Shown here: positions 11,163 through 26,457 of the stretch, in pieces | Layout: each line of letters opens with the position of its first letter | Numbering within the stretch: position 1 is the first letter of the stretch | Assembly: GCF_040802235.1 (NCBI RefSeq) | Contig: NC_133156.1 | Coordinates: forward strand, 118,140,173 to 118,204,172 | Reading direction: 5' to 3' | DNA: 64,000 nucleotides | Source of the DNA: Manis javanica | Lineage: Eukaryota > Chordata > Mammalia > Pholidota > Manidae | Notes under the pieces: model-generated | Seen by the model: the letters and a program-made list of their open reading frames with translations, nothing else | Databases searched by the model: none | What the model was told of the DNA's origin: nothing | Position numbers and translations under genes: made by a program

Positions 11163-11869
11163 GCACAGAATCCATAAAGTCTGAATTGCAGTTTGGTACA
11201 AGCACCCAAATGTTGGCCTCTTTCTCCTCTCGTTGTCCACCTTACCACCTACCTACCACTTTCATAAGGGCAAGCACTATGTTCTGCTCATGTCTCTATT
11301 CCCAGCCCCTAGAAAAGAGCTAGCATTTATTAGGCACTAACCAACTATTAACCTGTCAAAATCAAACCTCTGATTCCTGGAGCTTATCTAGTTCTGCCAG
11401 TAGTTAGTCAAATCCTTTTGCTAATGTTTTACATGCGACCGGTAAAGAATTCTGGGATTGCTTAGGAAATAAGCACATTACATAGTTACTTGGGATCATT
11501 TTTCCCTTTTAAACTCTTAAACGTTTTTATATTTTCTTATGTTGTTTTGTGAGGATGGGGCTTTTATTGGGTAAGAGGTTGCAGTTAGATTAGCGTTTAT
11601 CAAGGAGATTTGGGAACGACGTTTCAAAACTATTTAGAAAGTTCTTAAAGAACACACTTCCAGGCCCTACCGAAAGCTTGCTGAATCCTATTTCCTCACG
11701 TTAGGGTGAAGGAAACTATATTTGACAATTCCACTCGTGACCCCTTGGCACAATGAAATTGGAATCAAAACATCTGCCTCTAATTTGCTAATTAGAAAAA
11801 AACATTATTTGCCTTTCTTTTTTAATTTTCGGAGCCTGGCTGTCCAAAGACCTCTTAGTGTCATTTAGC
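11163..11869. other. Upstream flank of RPL37, no recognised element
   Basis: This is moderately AT-rich sequence between the LTR remnant and the CpG-rich promoter. No exon or named repeat is seen. In human the CARD6 gene lies beyond this side in the opposite orientation, but nothing of it is recognised here. Confidence 0.4.
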
Positions 11870-12405
11870 GTCAGCCAAAACCTCCGGCCTGAGTGAGGAA
11901 ACTGGAGATGCTGGTTTCTCCCAGGTCAGGATCCCAGTGCCACGCCGACCCCTTGACACGGCGAGAGCGCCGAGTCGGCACGGGTACCCACGGGCGGGAC
12001 TGCCTCACACCACGGGTTCTCCATTGGCTGAGGTAGCAGAATCCGCGACGGGGCCCCTGCTCCGACTGAGAATGAGCAAAGGCCAGGAGGAGGAGCAGCA
12101 GCTCAAAACACTCGAGCTCAGACCTAAGGGCAGTTCGCACCCAAACTGGGTGTGGCGGGAAAACGCCCCTCTGGCGCCCGGAAGCCGTGAACTCCGCCCT
12201 CCTGCTGTTGAAACTGAAAGCCCTGTTGGCCCCGTCTGGCTCCGGATCCTCCTCTCGACCTCACACACGCACACACTGCGGCGACGGACGTTTGTGAGTG
12301 GTGCACCTCGCCCCGCCGGAAGCACTTCCCTGAGCGGAAGCTTCTGAGAACGAAATAGCGGAAGTGCTTTCTCTTCCGCTCTTTTTGGTCTTTGCCAGAA
12401 GCGGT
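11870..12405 (+). promoter_or_regulatory. RPL37: RPL37 CpG-rich promoter, 5'TOP start and ETS motif cluster
   Basis: A GC/CpG-rich stretch ends in a polypyrimidine tract at about 12367-12390 (ctttctcttccgctcttttt) that serves as the 5' terminal oligopyrimidine start of ribosomal-protein mRNAs. Transcription should begin at a C in 12367-12373. Just upstream are several ETS/GABP-like motifs: CCGGAAG 12316-12322, CTTCC 12325-12329, GCGGAAG 12334-12340 and GCGGAAGTG 12358-12366. An inverted CCAAT box (ATTGG) lies near 12023. A TOP start implies mTOR/LARP1 control of translation, which is family knowledge not tested here. Open frames in this stretch are chance products of GC-rich DNA. Confidence 0.8.

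Positions 12406-12408
<3 letters not shown>
12371..12408 (+). CDS. RPL37: RPL37 exon 1 (5'TOP leader plus start codon)
   Basis: A short leader of about 35 nt ends with ATG at 12406-12408. The donor gtgagt follows directly, so only the initiator methionine is coded here. The 5' end is inferred from the pyrimidine tract. Confidence 0.85.
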
Positions 12409-14776
<2,368 letters not shown>

Positions 14777-14820
14777 GGATTTCAGTGACTAGTCACACAA
14801 TAAATGTTCTGGTTTTAAAA
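14777..14820 (+). terminator. RPL37: RPL37 3'UTR and polyadenylation signal
   Basis: A canonical AATAAA lies at 14799-14804, only 22 bases after the stop codon. A cleavage site is expected around 14815-14825. A very short 3'UTR is normal for ribosomal protein genes. Confidence 0.85.
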
Positions 14821-14824
14821 AAAT

Positions 14825-16950
14825 ACCCGGTGTGCCTAAGGTACTTTTAATAGGTTTGTATTAAACCTACAGTGAATTACTGTAGGTTTGGGCATGGGGC
14901 TGCATAATACCAGATTTACTTGTTCAGTGACTGTTTCAGAACACAAACTTTTGAATTGGTTGTGGTGCTGCTTTAAGAAAATGAGAAAAGCAGAATTCCA
15001 GATCCTTCATGCAGACAACAGTGGAAGGTGATGGTAAAAAATAGAGTAAGAGTTAACACAGCAGTTTTTGTGCATAAGTGGATTTTTTAAATGTAAATAG
15101 AAGCAAATAGCTTATAATTTTAGCAGCAGTCATCAGCTAAAGTCTGTTGGTTTTGGGAAGTGGTATGTTAAGGCTTAGAGTATCAGAACATGAAGGGTAG
15201 GAGTTGAATTCTACTTTAGAAAAGTGAGCTTGACTCACTCTACTATACAAAAGGCTTGGCCCCTGGTATATAGGCTGTGTGTGAGGTTTAAGGTGGCCAG
15301 CGAAGTGAAAACCTGTTTGGGTATGTTAAGTAGGGTTAAGAGAACGTCTGTAGGGGCCACATGAAGGGCACTGAATAGGAAGTAAAGAAAATCCAGGTAT
15401 AAACCCAAGTAAACGAAAGACAATGACATAAAGGCCCCTGGTAGAATTTTTGTGGCCTTCACCTGGATGATTATTGCTTTTCCTGTTTTATAGGACTGTG
15501 AAATTTTTTTGCCACTCTTCCAGTTCTTCTTGTTTACAGCCATTTTTTAAAAGTGAGGAGACAAGGCCAACTTTGCTGGACTGCTGGTTGAGAGGAGGGA
15601 GAAGATTATTGGAACGGCATAAAATTGTAAGGTAGCCAAGCTATGTTGTGCAACTTGTAGCTTCCCATTGTATTTAGTATAACATCCTTGCCCTTAATTT
15701 AAAAGGGTTTTCAGTATCTTTGTTGCCTCACCAGTGTTACCTTCTGTGCACCCTAGGGTGCTTTCCCAAGATAGTAGCTAAATCTGCCTACATCCTGCTT
15801 TTGTTGGCTCTTAACTCACTTGAACAAAAGCCCCTTTTGATCTAAATCTGCATTGGGCTTTTAGTATATGAGACTCAGTATAATGACTTGGTACTTGGGG
15901 TGCATAGTTTAAAAAGCATGGTTCCTGGAGTCTAGTTGCCGTTTGTTAGAGTGGTTTTTCCTGTTTGTGCTCACTTGTAATCTGGAAGACTAATAGTAAC
16001 TTAGAGACTTGTGAGCACAGTCAAATAGTTCCAAAAATGGAGAGTCTTTTACAATGGGGACAACTTAATTTAGGGTTAGTTTTGCAAAAATGATTTTGAT
16101 CTCCCAAAGCAGCAATTTTAGAGTATTTTGGCTTGAGAGAAAAGAAATCTATCAAGATTTTTCTGAAATCTTCCTGTGTTACTAATATTTGGTTCCTAAG
16201 TGATGGAGCCTATTAAGACAAGTAATGCCCAGTGTGGAGTAAATGTTAGCCTTTGAGGCAAGTCGGCACTGACCAAAATAGCTGTGAGATTTGCTGGATC
16301 CTGGGCCAGAAAAAGCAGTTGGCATAAAGGTAAGGTGACAGGTGGGCAGTGATGCATTGGGGAAGGGCTGTGTGTTCATTGAGTAGAGGGTGAGCTTAAA
16401 AAATCCTTACCAGTACCTGTGGCCCTTGGTATAGTACATTTCAATGACTCGTACAATAGTAAGTATCCTTATAGACCATAGAAGGTACTTAGACCATACA
16501 AAGTTGCTCTGGTCACAGTTTGTTACGTTAATACCCAGGAAGAAGCTATGAGAAAGATGGCATTGGGTTCACACACTCAGAAATAGAGTGTTAACAGGTG
16601 GATTCAGTGGCTCATTGAATCCTAGTTCGCAGAAAGCTCATGTCATATCTCATGATGTCCTGAGGATCAGAGTTGAGGTTTCGGGCAGCAGGTCTCAATC
16701 TCTCAAGATGACTGGGGCCAGTGCAGTGACAAGTATACATGACAGACATTTGTTGCTCACTTACCTACACAGCTAAGAAATTTGTGTTTCTTGGGTGGAG
16801 AGCACTCAGGACCCAGATGGGTTTCACCAGTGGTTACTTAAAATGGAAACCCAGGTATACAGATCGCCTCATCCCCTGTATACTGTTTACTCAGCCCTCT
16901 AATCACAGCTACTGTGGTTTGTCAGGTTAAGAAAATGGTGGGATGTTGGC
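14825..16950. other. Intergenic sequence after RPL37, no recognised element
   Basis: No exon or named repeat is seen. The open frames (for example on the minus strand at 15235-15543) have no recognisable domain. Confidence 0.4.
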
Positions 16951-16954
16951 CAGA

Positions 16955-18180
16955 GAAAAGTATAGAGGTAAGCAGTGATGAGATAACAAAAGGTCTCAAG
17001 TACCATGTTAACAAGTTTGGACTTTAGCCAGAAGGCAGTGATAGGTCATTGAAGGTTTCAAGCACATAGTGACATGATTAGTTCTCATTAGCAATTAATA
17101 TGTAAGGTGGTGTGGATGAGATGTGTCTTCAAGCTGGGAAATCAGGCCATGGCTGCTTAAGTAGTTAATGTGATAATCATGAGTGCATAGACTAAGTTCT
17201 GGCAGTGGGGCTGGTCTCTACTGAGAAGGTCTGAAATTTGAATTGAGTAGCTTCCAGGCCCCTCCATTTCTTTCTGTATTGTAAGCTATGTGAGGATTCC
17301 GTCAGACCATGTACAAAAACAGAATTTTGTATAATGCAGTGGGCCTCAAAAATAGCAGGAAGATGGTCTTAGCTGGCAGGTTTCCAGCTAAGGCAAGAAG
17401 GTGGTGGTTGATGGATTGACTGAGGAAATGTAGAACAGAGACAGTTGCGGGTGGAGGGTGAAATACTAAAGCTGGGTTTATTGAGATACCTGTGAGAGAC
17501 TAGGAGGAAGTGTCAGGAGTAATGTAAACCTGGTGGCAGAAGTGGGAAGCCCAGGCCAGAGAGTTACATTGGAAAGTAATGAACAGTTGTGAAAGGGAAG
17601 TGACTTTAAGGGTTAGAATAGTGATGATACAGGGGGATTGTGAGACCTGGTGGGCATTTAGAAATGGCAGAAGGATGCAGTCTTGACTGATGAACTTTAG
17701 TCACTATCCTTGACTCAGTAATGGTTGAATTTATTTGAAAATATGCAAACTCAAGAAGACAGTTTAGAGATACTCAAAAGATTTGGGGAGATGTCCATAG
17801 GAGTTAAGAGGAAAGAGGAGAGTGGTTCACATGTTCAGCATAATATATATGGTGGTGCACATATGTGTGCCGGGCTATGTTAGAGATGCAGTAGAGATGG
17901 ACAGGTGACATCAGTGGTTGTAGAGTTAATCCCCGGAACTAGGATGGTTGAGTCACTCAAACCAAGAAAGGAGATAACTTTCAGGGGGCATTCAGTCATA
18001 ATGTGGCTCAGGTCAAAAATGAAGATTTTAAAAAGAAAGGATTTGGCAAAATTGAGGTTCGTGGTTTCCTTCCAAAAGCCTTGTTTCAGTAGAGTATCAA
18101 GAATGAAGCCAGTTTTCTAGGGGTCTAGGGGAGATCAGACAGTGAATAGGGAGCTTACTTTAAAAAACAAAAGATATTCT
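16955..18180 (+). repeat. Possible ancient interspersed repeat, family not named
   Basis: The sequence has the texture of an old diverged transposon-derived repeat (ttggactttagccagaaggcagtgataggtcattgaagg, tagtgacatgatt, then purine-rich text), similar to elements I have seen scattered in mammalian genomes. I cannot name the family. No coding capacity is seen. Confidence 0.3.
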
Positions 18181-21100
18181 ATGGTTCCTTTTCATTTTTG
18201 TTGATACAGTGTCCCTTTTCATGAACCAAATTTAGTCAGCTGCTATGTGCATGAAGCAGTTCAATGCCCACAAGAGAGTAAGTGAAAAGACAGGATGCTG
18301 CTCTGGCAGTTCAGCTGTGGGTACGTAGGCGTGTGTGTGTGTGTGTCAGGATGACAGTGAACAAACAGCAATTTTAGACAGCGGTAAGTGCCATAAAGAC
18401 AAAGATATAATGAATGTGGCAGACAATCAGGAAGCTAATGATAGGGAGCCACCCCTCCAGAGACAGCAGCCATTCAGGCAGCAATTGTATTCCACCTTTT
18501 TTGTGTTCTGGGTTGCAAAACAACCTGGCTGTAATTAGCCAAAACTGTAATACTGTATATTCATGTTAAGAAAAGCACAGTAATCCTTTAAAGAATGATG
18601 TTAAGAACTTTGTTTCAGAGAAAGCTTTTTCTCACATATGGATTCTATCTTTTTGTTTTTTTTCCCTCAAAACACAAGGTAGCTTGAATCATCATCATCT
18701 GGGAGAAGGATAGGGCAGAGACTATCAATAACCTCGAGAACCAAGAATGGAATCTGAAGCAAAAGCTTTCTTGTATAGTAAGGTAGAGATAACGTGTTTT
18801 AAGGAAAATAACAATGAAAAAATGATATTCAAATATGCAAGTCGTCTGTAGAACAGGCATATGTGGATTGAGATAAAAACATAACTTAAATTTTGTGTCC
18901 ATATCTTTGTACAGTGGGATTATGCTCCAGTGCCCCAAGATAAAGACTTGGTTTGAGCCATGTATTTTTAGGTCACTCACATAATAAAATACGTTTTCCA
19001 GTCATGATTAATGTAAACTTTTTATTTCAATAAGTAAAAGGTCGAGTCCCATGTAATAGTCATAACTCAAAGGTAGTTAACCTTGACTCACTTCTTGCAG
19101 CTTGGGCTTCCTTTGGGATGGAAGCCAACAGTGGAGAAGGGGGCATGACCCCCTCTGATCTCAGCTTTCTTCTTGCACATCTCTGCAGCTTATGAGCTGC
19201 AGTTTCACTCCTTAAGTGTGGTTAAAGGGTGGTGAGGAGGAGGAAGGAGGTGTGAGGGGATGGGGTGGATTCATAATTACTGAACCTAGCAGATTGATTT
19301 TTTTCTCTGGGGCATGTGTATAACCTCTTTGGAGGTTCCTTGTAGAGGTCCCATCTCAATTCAAAGTAGACTTGTGACTCCTTTCTAACCCCTAGTATCT
19401 GGCCACTTTCTCCAGAGGTTTTCTCTGCTTCAGAGGTCTCTCTTGGCAGGATGCAAAATTATCTCACGCTGTTTTCTCTTTCCAGAGTGGCCCACATGTG
19501 GTCCACAGGAAACATTCCCACATCCTGGGCTTGAACAAATTCAGAAGTGCAGAGAGGTTTCTTGGCAGCAGTCCTCTCCTGGAAATTGACCAAAACAGTG
19601 GTAGAAAGCATTTTGAAGCTCTCTGGTGCCTTTGAAGTCCTTCACCAGGTTGAGAACTAGAAGGTAGTAACCCCTTTTTTCCCAAGAAAGCTGAATTTAA
19701 AGTGCTAAAACTTCAAAGAAGTTATTCAATCTCTTGTACCCCTTCTATATCTTTGATCTAGCTGAGGATTCTGAAAGCTGTGATCAGGTTCTTGGATATA
19801 TTTTCTTTGGGGAGTTAGTGTGTGTGTGTCATTGTAGTTTTCGGAGGCAATAAGAATCTTATTTTGATAGTATTAAATTTATATAGCTTTGTAAATACCT
19901 AGCATTTTGCCCTAAAAAATGTTGAAAATTACTTGACTCCTGGGTGTTAACATAGAGAAAATTTGTAATTCCTTTAGGTTAAGAGTTTTTTTTAAATTGA
20001 CAACTGGTAAAATGTTACCAGAGAAAGTCCAGCTTCCTCAAGGGTAAGTGGTAAGGGTGTCTGAGGAGTAAGCAAAATGGTCTTATGCCAGGTGTCAAAT
20101 GGTATTTCAGGAACACAACCATCCTGGGCAAATGGAAGAAACAATTGGCAGCATGTGGTATAGCCACCAGGTAGTGAAGAAGGCAGGGCAGAAACTTTAC
20201 AGTCCTTGTGTCACAGAAGCAGCCCTTGGCAGTGAAGCAGCTCCCTAAGGGAGAAGAGAGGAAGCAAGACGCCTCAGAGAGAAGTAGTTCCAATTAAGGT
20301 TGGCTCTGGGGAGAGAAACCTCTAAGAATATATTCCTATGAGGTAGCACAGTGCTTTTGCAGCTGTAAAACACTTGAGATGGTGTAATGCAACTTTATTT
20401 TGGAGAGGAAAAAACTAAGGCAGAGATTTGTTAAAGGTATGTTTTCTTTTGCCGGTAATAAAGATTCTGACCAGTAAGTTATTGGAAAGCATTACTTTAA
20501 TAGATAGTATACAATGTAAGATTACTTCTGTAGCTAATGTGGCTTCATTACATGGAATACCTGCTCATCTATGGCCTGACTCTGGAACCACAGTGTTAAT
20601 TATACATCGCAAAGTACAGAGCTCTAAGGTATCATTTCACATATAATTTTAGCATTGGGTTAACTTGCTTAAAAGGCAATAGCAAGCCATTTCCAATCTT
20701 GATCAGAGCAAGTCCATCCTTTCCTGATACCCTCCCCCTCAAAAGAGTCCTGTAGGAGAATATATTACGGAGTAAAATTCTCAATAGTTTTACATTTTTT
20801 AACAGTTTTATATTTTGAATACTATATTAGTCAAAGAGACAACTCTTAAAAGTTCAAATAGGTTACTCAAAGACAGTATCACATTCTGCCTTCTGGGTTT
20901 TGTCAATGTCTTGAGTTTGGGTCAATGCTAAAATCTATGTAGATAAAAGCATGGACAGGCATTTATTTGCAGACTTCAGTTGCTGCCCTAAAACATGGTA
21001 GTTTATTATATAAGTACCTAGAATGACATGCAGAATGTGAACATCTAATACAAATAGTTGGTATATCAGGGTTCAATGAAGAGAAGAGAAATTGTGTAAT

Positions 21101-21615
21101 TATTTAAACAGGAAACAATATAGGAAGAGCAGAAATAAGGAGCAGTCACTACCCCTAGAGTTGAGACAGAACACCCAAGGAAAAGGCCTCCCCACCTCTG
21201 GAGCTGAGATTCAGATGTTGGAGAAGGTATGGCAAAGTTCACAGGATGTTAACGTATCTTGTTGGGACTTGCTAGAAGCCACCAGGGGAATGCCACTGGG
21301 GATGCCATTCATGGGGAGGTGCCCTGCCTGACAGCGTTCCTCTGAGAAATTGCCTGGTTGGGCTCTGGGGGAAGTTACTGGTAGGTCCCTCTTGCCAGTG
21401 CACATGTCAGGAATCTGACACCTGGAGAAGCCAAGACTGCAAGGGCCTGGCACTAGGAAAGCCCCCATACCGTGAGAGCTTAGCCCTGGAGAAATCAGAG
21501 GACTCTGAAGTTCACCAATAATCACTTTGATGCAGCTTAGAGCTCTGCCATATTTAACGTGTAAAATCTGTGCTGACTGGGCTAATAGAAATGCTTGTAA
21601 ACTGCTAGACAAGCA
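18181..21615. other. Intergenic sequence, only a short GT run recognised
   Basis: A short GT microsatellite lies at about 18330-18346 and a shorter one near 19820. Otherwise no gene, RNA or named repeat is recognised. Confidence 0.4.
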
Positions 21616-21617
21616 TT

Positions 21618-21905
21618 GCTAGTAGGAACATGTGAGCCACAAATGCGAACCACATAGTTTTAAATTTTCTAGTAGCCACATTTTAAAAAAAACTAATTTT
21701 AATAATTATTTTATTTAAACAGTATGTCCAACATATTTGCCATGTAATCAGTACAAAAATTACTGATTTTTTTTCATACTAAGTCTTCAAAATACAGTGT
21801 GTATTCTGTACTTAAAGCATATCTCAATTCAGACGCCAAATTAGTCACATTTCAAATGCCCAATAGCTATATGTGGCTGGTAGTTACCCTACTGGGTAAG
21901 GTGCA
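21618..21905 (+). mobile_element. Non-autonomous hAT-Charlie-type DNA transposon (MER family)
   Basis: The pattern is gaacatgtgagccacaaatg, ttttaaattttctagtagcc, catactaagtcttcaaaat, and an end with caatagctatatgtggctgg. It matches the widespread mammalian MER elements that begin with gctgtccaatagaa-type ends. The exact MER name is not fixed. It has no coding capacity. Confidence 0.6.
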
Positions 21906-22234
21906 AACCTGAACAAGAAGCTTAGTGTTTTGGGGTTGAGTGATCATCTAGTAAAGTTGTCTTCATCAAAAATGGTGCTGTGTTCACCATGTAAGTATAT
22001 AGGTAAAATCCAAACACAAAAGTTACTATCTTTGTGAAAGGGTTAGGCAAGGATTTCTTAGATAATATGTCATAAAAAGCACAGTCTATACAAGAAAAAA
22101 TTGGTAAGTTGCATTTAATCAAAACATTTCTGTTCTCCAAAAAGCACAATTGAGAAAAAGACAAGGCACAAACTTGGATATGCAAAACGTACTTGATAAA
22201 TTACTTGTTTTTAGAATAACTTAATAATAAAATT

Positions 22235-22985
22235 GTCCAATTTTTTAACTGGGCAAAAGATCTGAAAAGACAGTTCACCAAAGAGTAAATATGCATGGCA
22301 AATATGTGAAAAGATAACTTCATTAGACATCAGGGAAATGCAAATTAAAACCTCAGTGGCATAGCACACAACTGTAAATGGCTCAAAGAAAAACAAAACT
22401 ACAGAACAACATGCTAACAAGGAACAATTGAAATGCTCATTCATCACTGGTGGAAATGCAAAATGGTATGGCCACTTAGAAAACAATTTGGCTGTCACAG
22501 TTGAACATATACCTACCTTACAAGCCCAGCAATCCCACCCACTCTTGGGTATTTATGCAAAAGAAATGGGAGTGCAAACTTGTAAGTAAATATATATAGC
22601 AGGCTATATTTCTGCTCTGAGAGCTAGGAACAACTCAAATGCCATAAGCTAGAGAATGGATAAACAAATTTGGTATATCCACACAACAGAATACTACTAG
22701 GCAACAAAAAACAAGATACTGACACATGCCAATAACATGGATGAATCTCAAAAGGGTTGTACTAAGTGAAAAGCTGGATGCAAAAGGCTTATGTGTCATT
22801 CTGAGAAGGGCAAAATTATGTGCACAAGTCAAAAGGGCACAAGGGATCTTTTTGGGTGATGAAAGTATTCTATATCTTGATTGTGATAGTTACACAGCTA
22901 TACATTTTTCAAAACTCATTGGATTCTACACCTAGAAAAGGTGAATTTTATTGTATGTAAATTACACTTCAATAAACTTTTAAAA
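22235..22985 (+). mobile_element. Old LINE-1 3' end
   Basis: This is a diverged ORF2 end and 3'UTR of an old mammalian LINE-1: caccaaagagtaaatatgc, tggtggaaatgcaaaatggta, gcaatcccacccactcttgg, atggataaacaaatttggta, ttgattgtgatagttacaca. It ends in acttcaataaacttttaaaa. It is broken throughout. Confidence 0.8.
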
Positions 22986-24000
22986 GAAGAAGACAATGGA
23001 GCAATGCCTTCAAAATTCTCAAGGAAATTCTCTTCAAACTTTAAATTATCCAAATTATACATTGTAAGGGTAGAATAGAGGTATTATCAAACAGGCTCTC
23101 AGAAAAATTTACTTCCCTGAGCCTTTCTCATAAAACTACTGGTGGGATATGTTCCATCACAATGAAGGAGAAAAAGCAAAAAGGGAAATCATGGTATGCA
23201 GGAAATAAATCTAACAAAGGAGAAAGGTAAAGGGAATCTCCTAGAAGGTGGTGAAGGGATTCTTGGGTGATAATTCTGAGACACGTGTAGAAGGCAAACA
23301 ATTGAAGCAGTAAGAAAACTAGGAATCATGTTCAAGAACAACTGATAATATACACATCATGTGTTATAAAGCTTTGAGAGATTTTAGACAATTGGTGGAG
23401 GTTTGGGTTGAATCAATGACAAGTACATAGAAAACTAAGCAAGTAAAAATATGACTGACTATTAGCACCTACCTGTTAACACACCTGCATTTCAGTGTCT
23501 TCAGAGAAGATTTTAAACGATTGGTAGAAAGTTTGAGTTTATAAGTACATAGAAACCTAGGCAAGTGAAAAACAGGACAAAGTATTAACTCCAGATAAAG
23601 TCGTCTAGTAGATGTCAATTGTAATGTATGTAATCCAATAAGGCACCTAGAATATTCTCCAAGTTAAAATTTCATGAGTCTAGTAATTTAGACCCATTTT
23701 TGTAAAAATAAAATACACTAGACTTAGAACAAATTCTTAACACAAAGAATAAAATTCCCATATAAAACCAACTTAATTTCTGAAATTAAAATGCTACACA
23801 TTTCATAACGTACCTGACTTTGTGTTTTACTCCATGTGAAAGAAATCTATATAAAGAATATGAGAATTAGTAACTTTATGTACTGATTACATATGTGTGG
23901 AATAGTATCCTTTACTGAAAGAGAAAAAAAATTAGGTCTAAGTCTTCCTTCTTACGTATTTTATTAGTTATTAAGGAAATTGACAAAAGTTAACGAAGAG
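22986..24000 (+). mobile_element. Probable older LINE-1 3'UTR segment
   Basis: Text such as caaggaaattctcttcaaac, gggaatctcctagaaggtgg and tgaagggattcttgggtgat resembles old LINE-1 3'UTRs. An imperfect direct repeat of about 90 bp lies inside (about 23377-23470 and 23506-23595). The right edge is uncertain. Confidence 0.45.
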
Positions 24001-25425
24001 CTTAGTTCTTCAGAGTATATCCTTTTGATACATTTAACAATATTTAACAAAGCTGTGCCATTGTAAGATGCTTTTAGAACATGTAAAATATTCAAAAATA
24101 TTTGAAGAAATTATTTTAGAATGGAAACCGATCTTGCTTAGATTTTTTAATATTATAATTTCCTTGTTCCAAAAACATAGACAGGTGATGGAAAAGATAC
24201 AAATGAACCTTAAGTGGATATTGCAAAAGGAAAGCAGCCAATCTGAAAAGACTAATTGTCCTATGATTCCCATAATAAGACATTCTGAAAAAGACAAAAA
24301 GAGGGAAAAGAGAAGGGTTGAATAGGTGAAGCACAGGGGACTTTTTCTTAGGATGGTGAAAACATTATGGTAAGAGTGGATACATGGCACAGTTGTCAAA
24401 ATCCACAAAACCTTTCAGCACAGAGTGAGTGAACCTTCATGTGTGTAAATTTTGAAGAAATCATTTGGGTAGTTGTGTAAGGCCTAATATTAAGGTTCAA
24501 TATTGTATGTTGCTTGCCATCTAGTAATATTGGGAGGGCCACAAATGGCCTAACTGTAAGTTCACCTCCCCATTATGCTCCCATAGATGAGTTCCATACC
24601 CAGACAAACATCCTTATCAAAGGGCCAGGACTAATTAGTGTGAATCCCTGAGTAGTGGCTTTCAATTCCCTGCCAAATTGTAGAATTATTCAAAGAACTA
24701 ATTACACAGTTCACAGGAAGCAAGGGGCATGCCACTGGGACTACAATGCCTGCCTTCCACAGCCTCTGGTTGATCATTCCGTTTTTAAGCACTGCCCCTA
24801 TGTAGTCCTGCAAGCTGGGAGTTCATGTGACCACCAGACTGCTGCTGATACATCCGTCCCATGTTGGGTACCGTTTGTCCATCCCCATAACCCTAGCGAG
24901 GGAATTTCTCCCTCACCACTGGAAGGAGATTAAAACAAAGGTTAGGGCATCCCAGGATGGAGTGCAAAGAGAATCTGTCTATATGATAATCTGTATGAAA
25001 CTATCACTGAAGAGGGTGGACAGTATTAGGTGTTTTGCTAAGGAAATAATGGAATCCAAGATCACCACTTGGAAATGAGTGGAGTCTGTAAGATAAAAGG
25101 AACTGCACACAAGCCCTGGACCCAAGTCGATAAAATTGTTATCCTCAGAGGTGAAGTTAACTCTGATACTTGCATAAATGTGTACTCCAAATGAGCAATT
25201 AACAATCGATTTTAGATAATGGAAGCTAGGTTTCTCACTGTTGGAGTGGGAATTTATAGATATGCAAAGAGAAGAGGCTAGAATAATCTATGTGGTAGTG
25301 GATTAGAGTTGGTTGCATGAATCAATAAGAGGTCATGTTTGGCTTAACATCGACAGGAGTGACTCCACATACAGAAATATTTAGAGAGATGGCCATAGTT
25401 ATGGATTAGTATACACATATATTTT
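24001..25425. other. Unassigned intergenic sequence
   Basis: No gene or named repeat is recognised. Overlapping small open frames on both strands have no domain. Confidence 0.4.
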
Positions 25426-25429
25426 TCTT

Positions 25430-26456
25430 GCTCTGAGAGGGTCTAGAAGCAATGATACTTCAGACACCAAATCTTGGTTTTTAATTCCAGGACACTTTGG
25501 AGAAATGGTTGATCCTCAGACTAGGGCTTGAAATATACAAGATGAGCCTGGAGCATCTTGTAGTGCCAGAAAGTAAGTGCTAAGAAACAAATCATAAGAA
25601 CTACATTGTTGGAAGTATGTCAGGGATATAGGAGCCAACTGAAAGAGCACCCTATAACCAAAGCTGGAACAATTTGAGCAATGAAATGAAGGACTATTGG
25701 ATTATAATGCAGTGTATAAAATAAATATTCATGAGTCTATGCAGCTAGAAATAAACAGTTGAATAAATAAATAAATGGGAGAAAAGAGACAATTTATGTA
25801 GATACCCTACCCTAAAGGATGGAGAGCATACCTCCTCAATCCTTAACTGTAGGCTGTGCTTAGTGACTTCCTTCCAAAGAGTATAGAAAGGAGGAAAAGA
25901 GAGTAACTTGTAGTAGGGAAAACTGACAAACACAGCTTTGGCCAGGTGATCAAGGTCAACATCAACAGGAATCTGGAGAGTATGAACACTTGATATGGTG
26001 TGATTATAATGGACCGTTTTCTGTGTTCCTCCTCTCAAACCCACAACACCAGTCCAGCCATGAGAAAACATCAAATTTCAGGAAATAGAACTCCACAAAA
26101 TACCAGATCAATTCACTTCAAAACTGTCAAGGTCATCAAAACCAGGAATATCTGAAAAGTCATCACAGCTAAGAGGTGACTAAGGAGATATGACAACTAA
26201 ATGTAATGTAGAGCCCTGGATGGGATCCTGCAACAGAAAAAGGACATTAGGTAAAAACTAAGGAAATTGGAATAAATTTTGGATTTAGTTAATGATAACA
26301 TCAGCATTGATTCATTATTGTAACAAGTGTACCATCTGATGTCAGCTCTTGGTAACAGCAAACTGGGTGAGGATTGTATGAGAACCCTGTACTATCTTCA
26401 CATTTTTCCTGTAAACCTAAAGCTGTTCTAAAAAATAAAGTCTACTTAAAAAAAAA
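25430..26456 (+). mobile_element. Old LINE-1 3'UTR with A-rich end
   Basis: A run of recognisable old LINE-1 3'UTR text: aaactgtcaaggtcatcaaa, ctaaggagatatgacaacta, ctggatgggatcctgcaaca, aaaaggacattaggtaaaaa, ctgtaaacctaaagctgttc, aaaaataaagtct. It ends in an A-run at about 26448-26457. The 5' boundary is approximate. Confidence 0.75.
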
Positions 26457-26457
26457 A

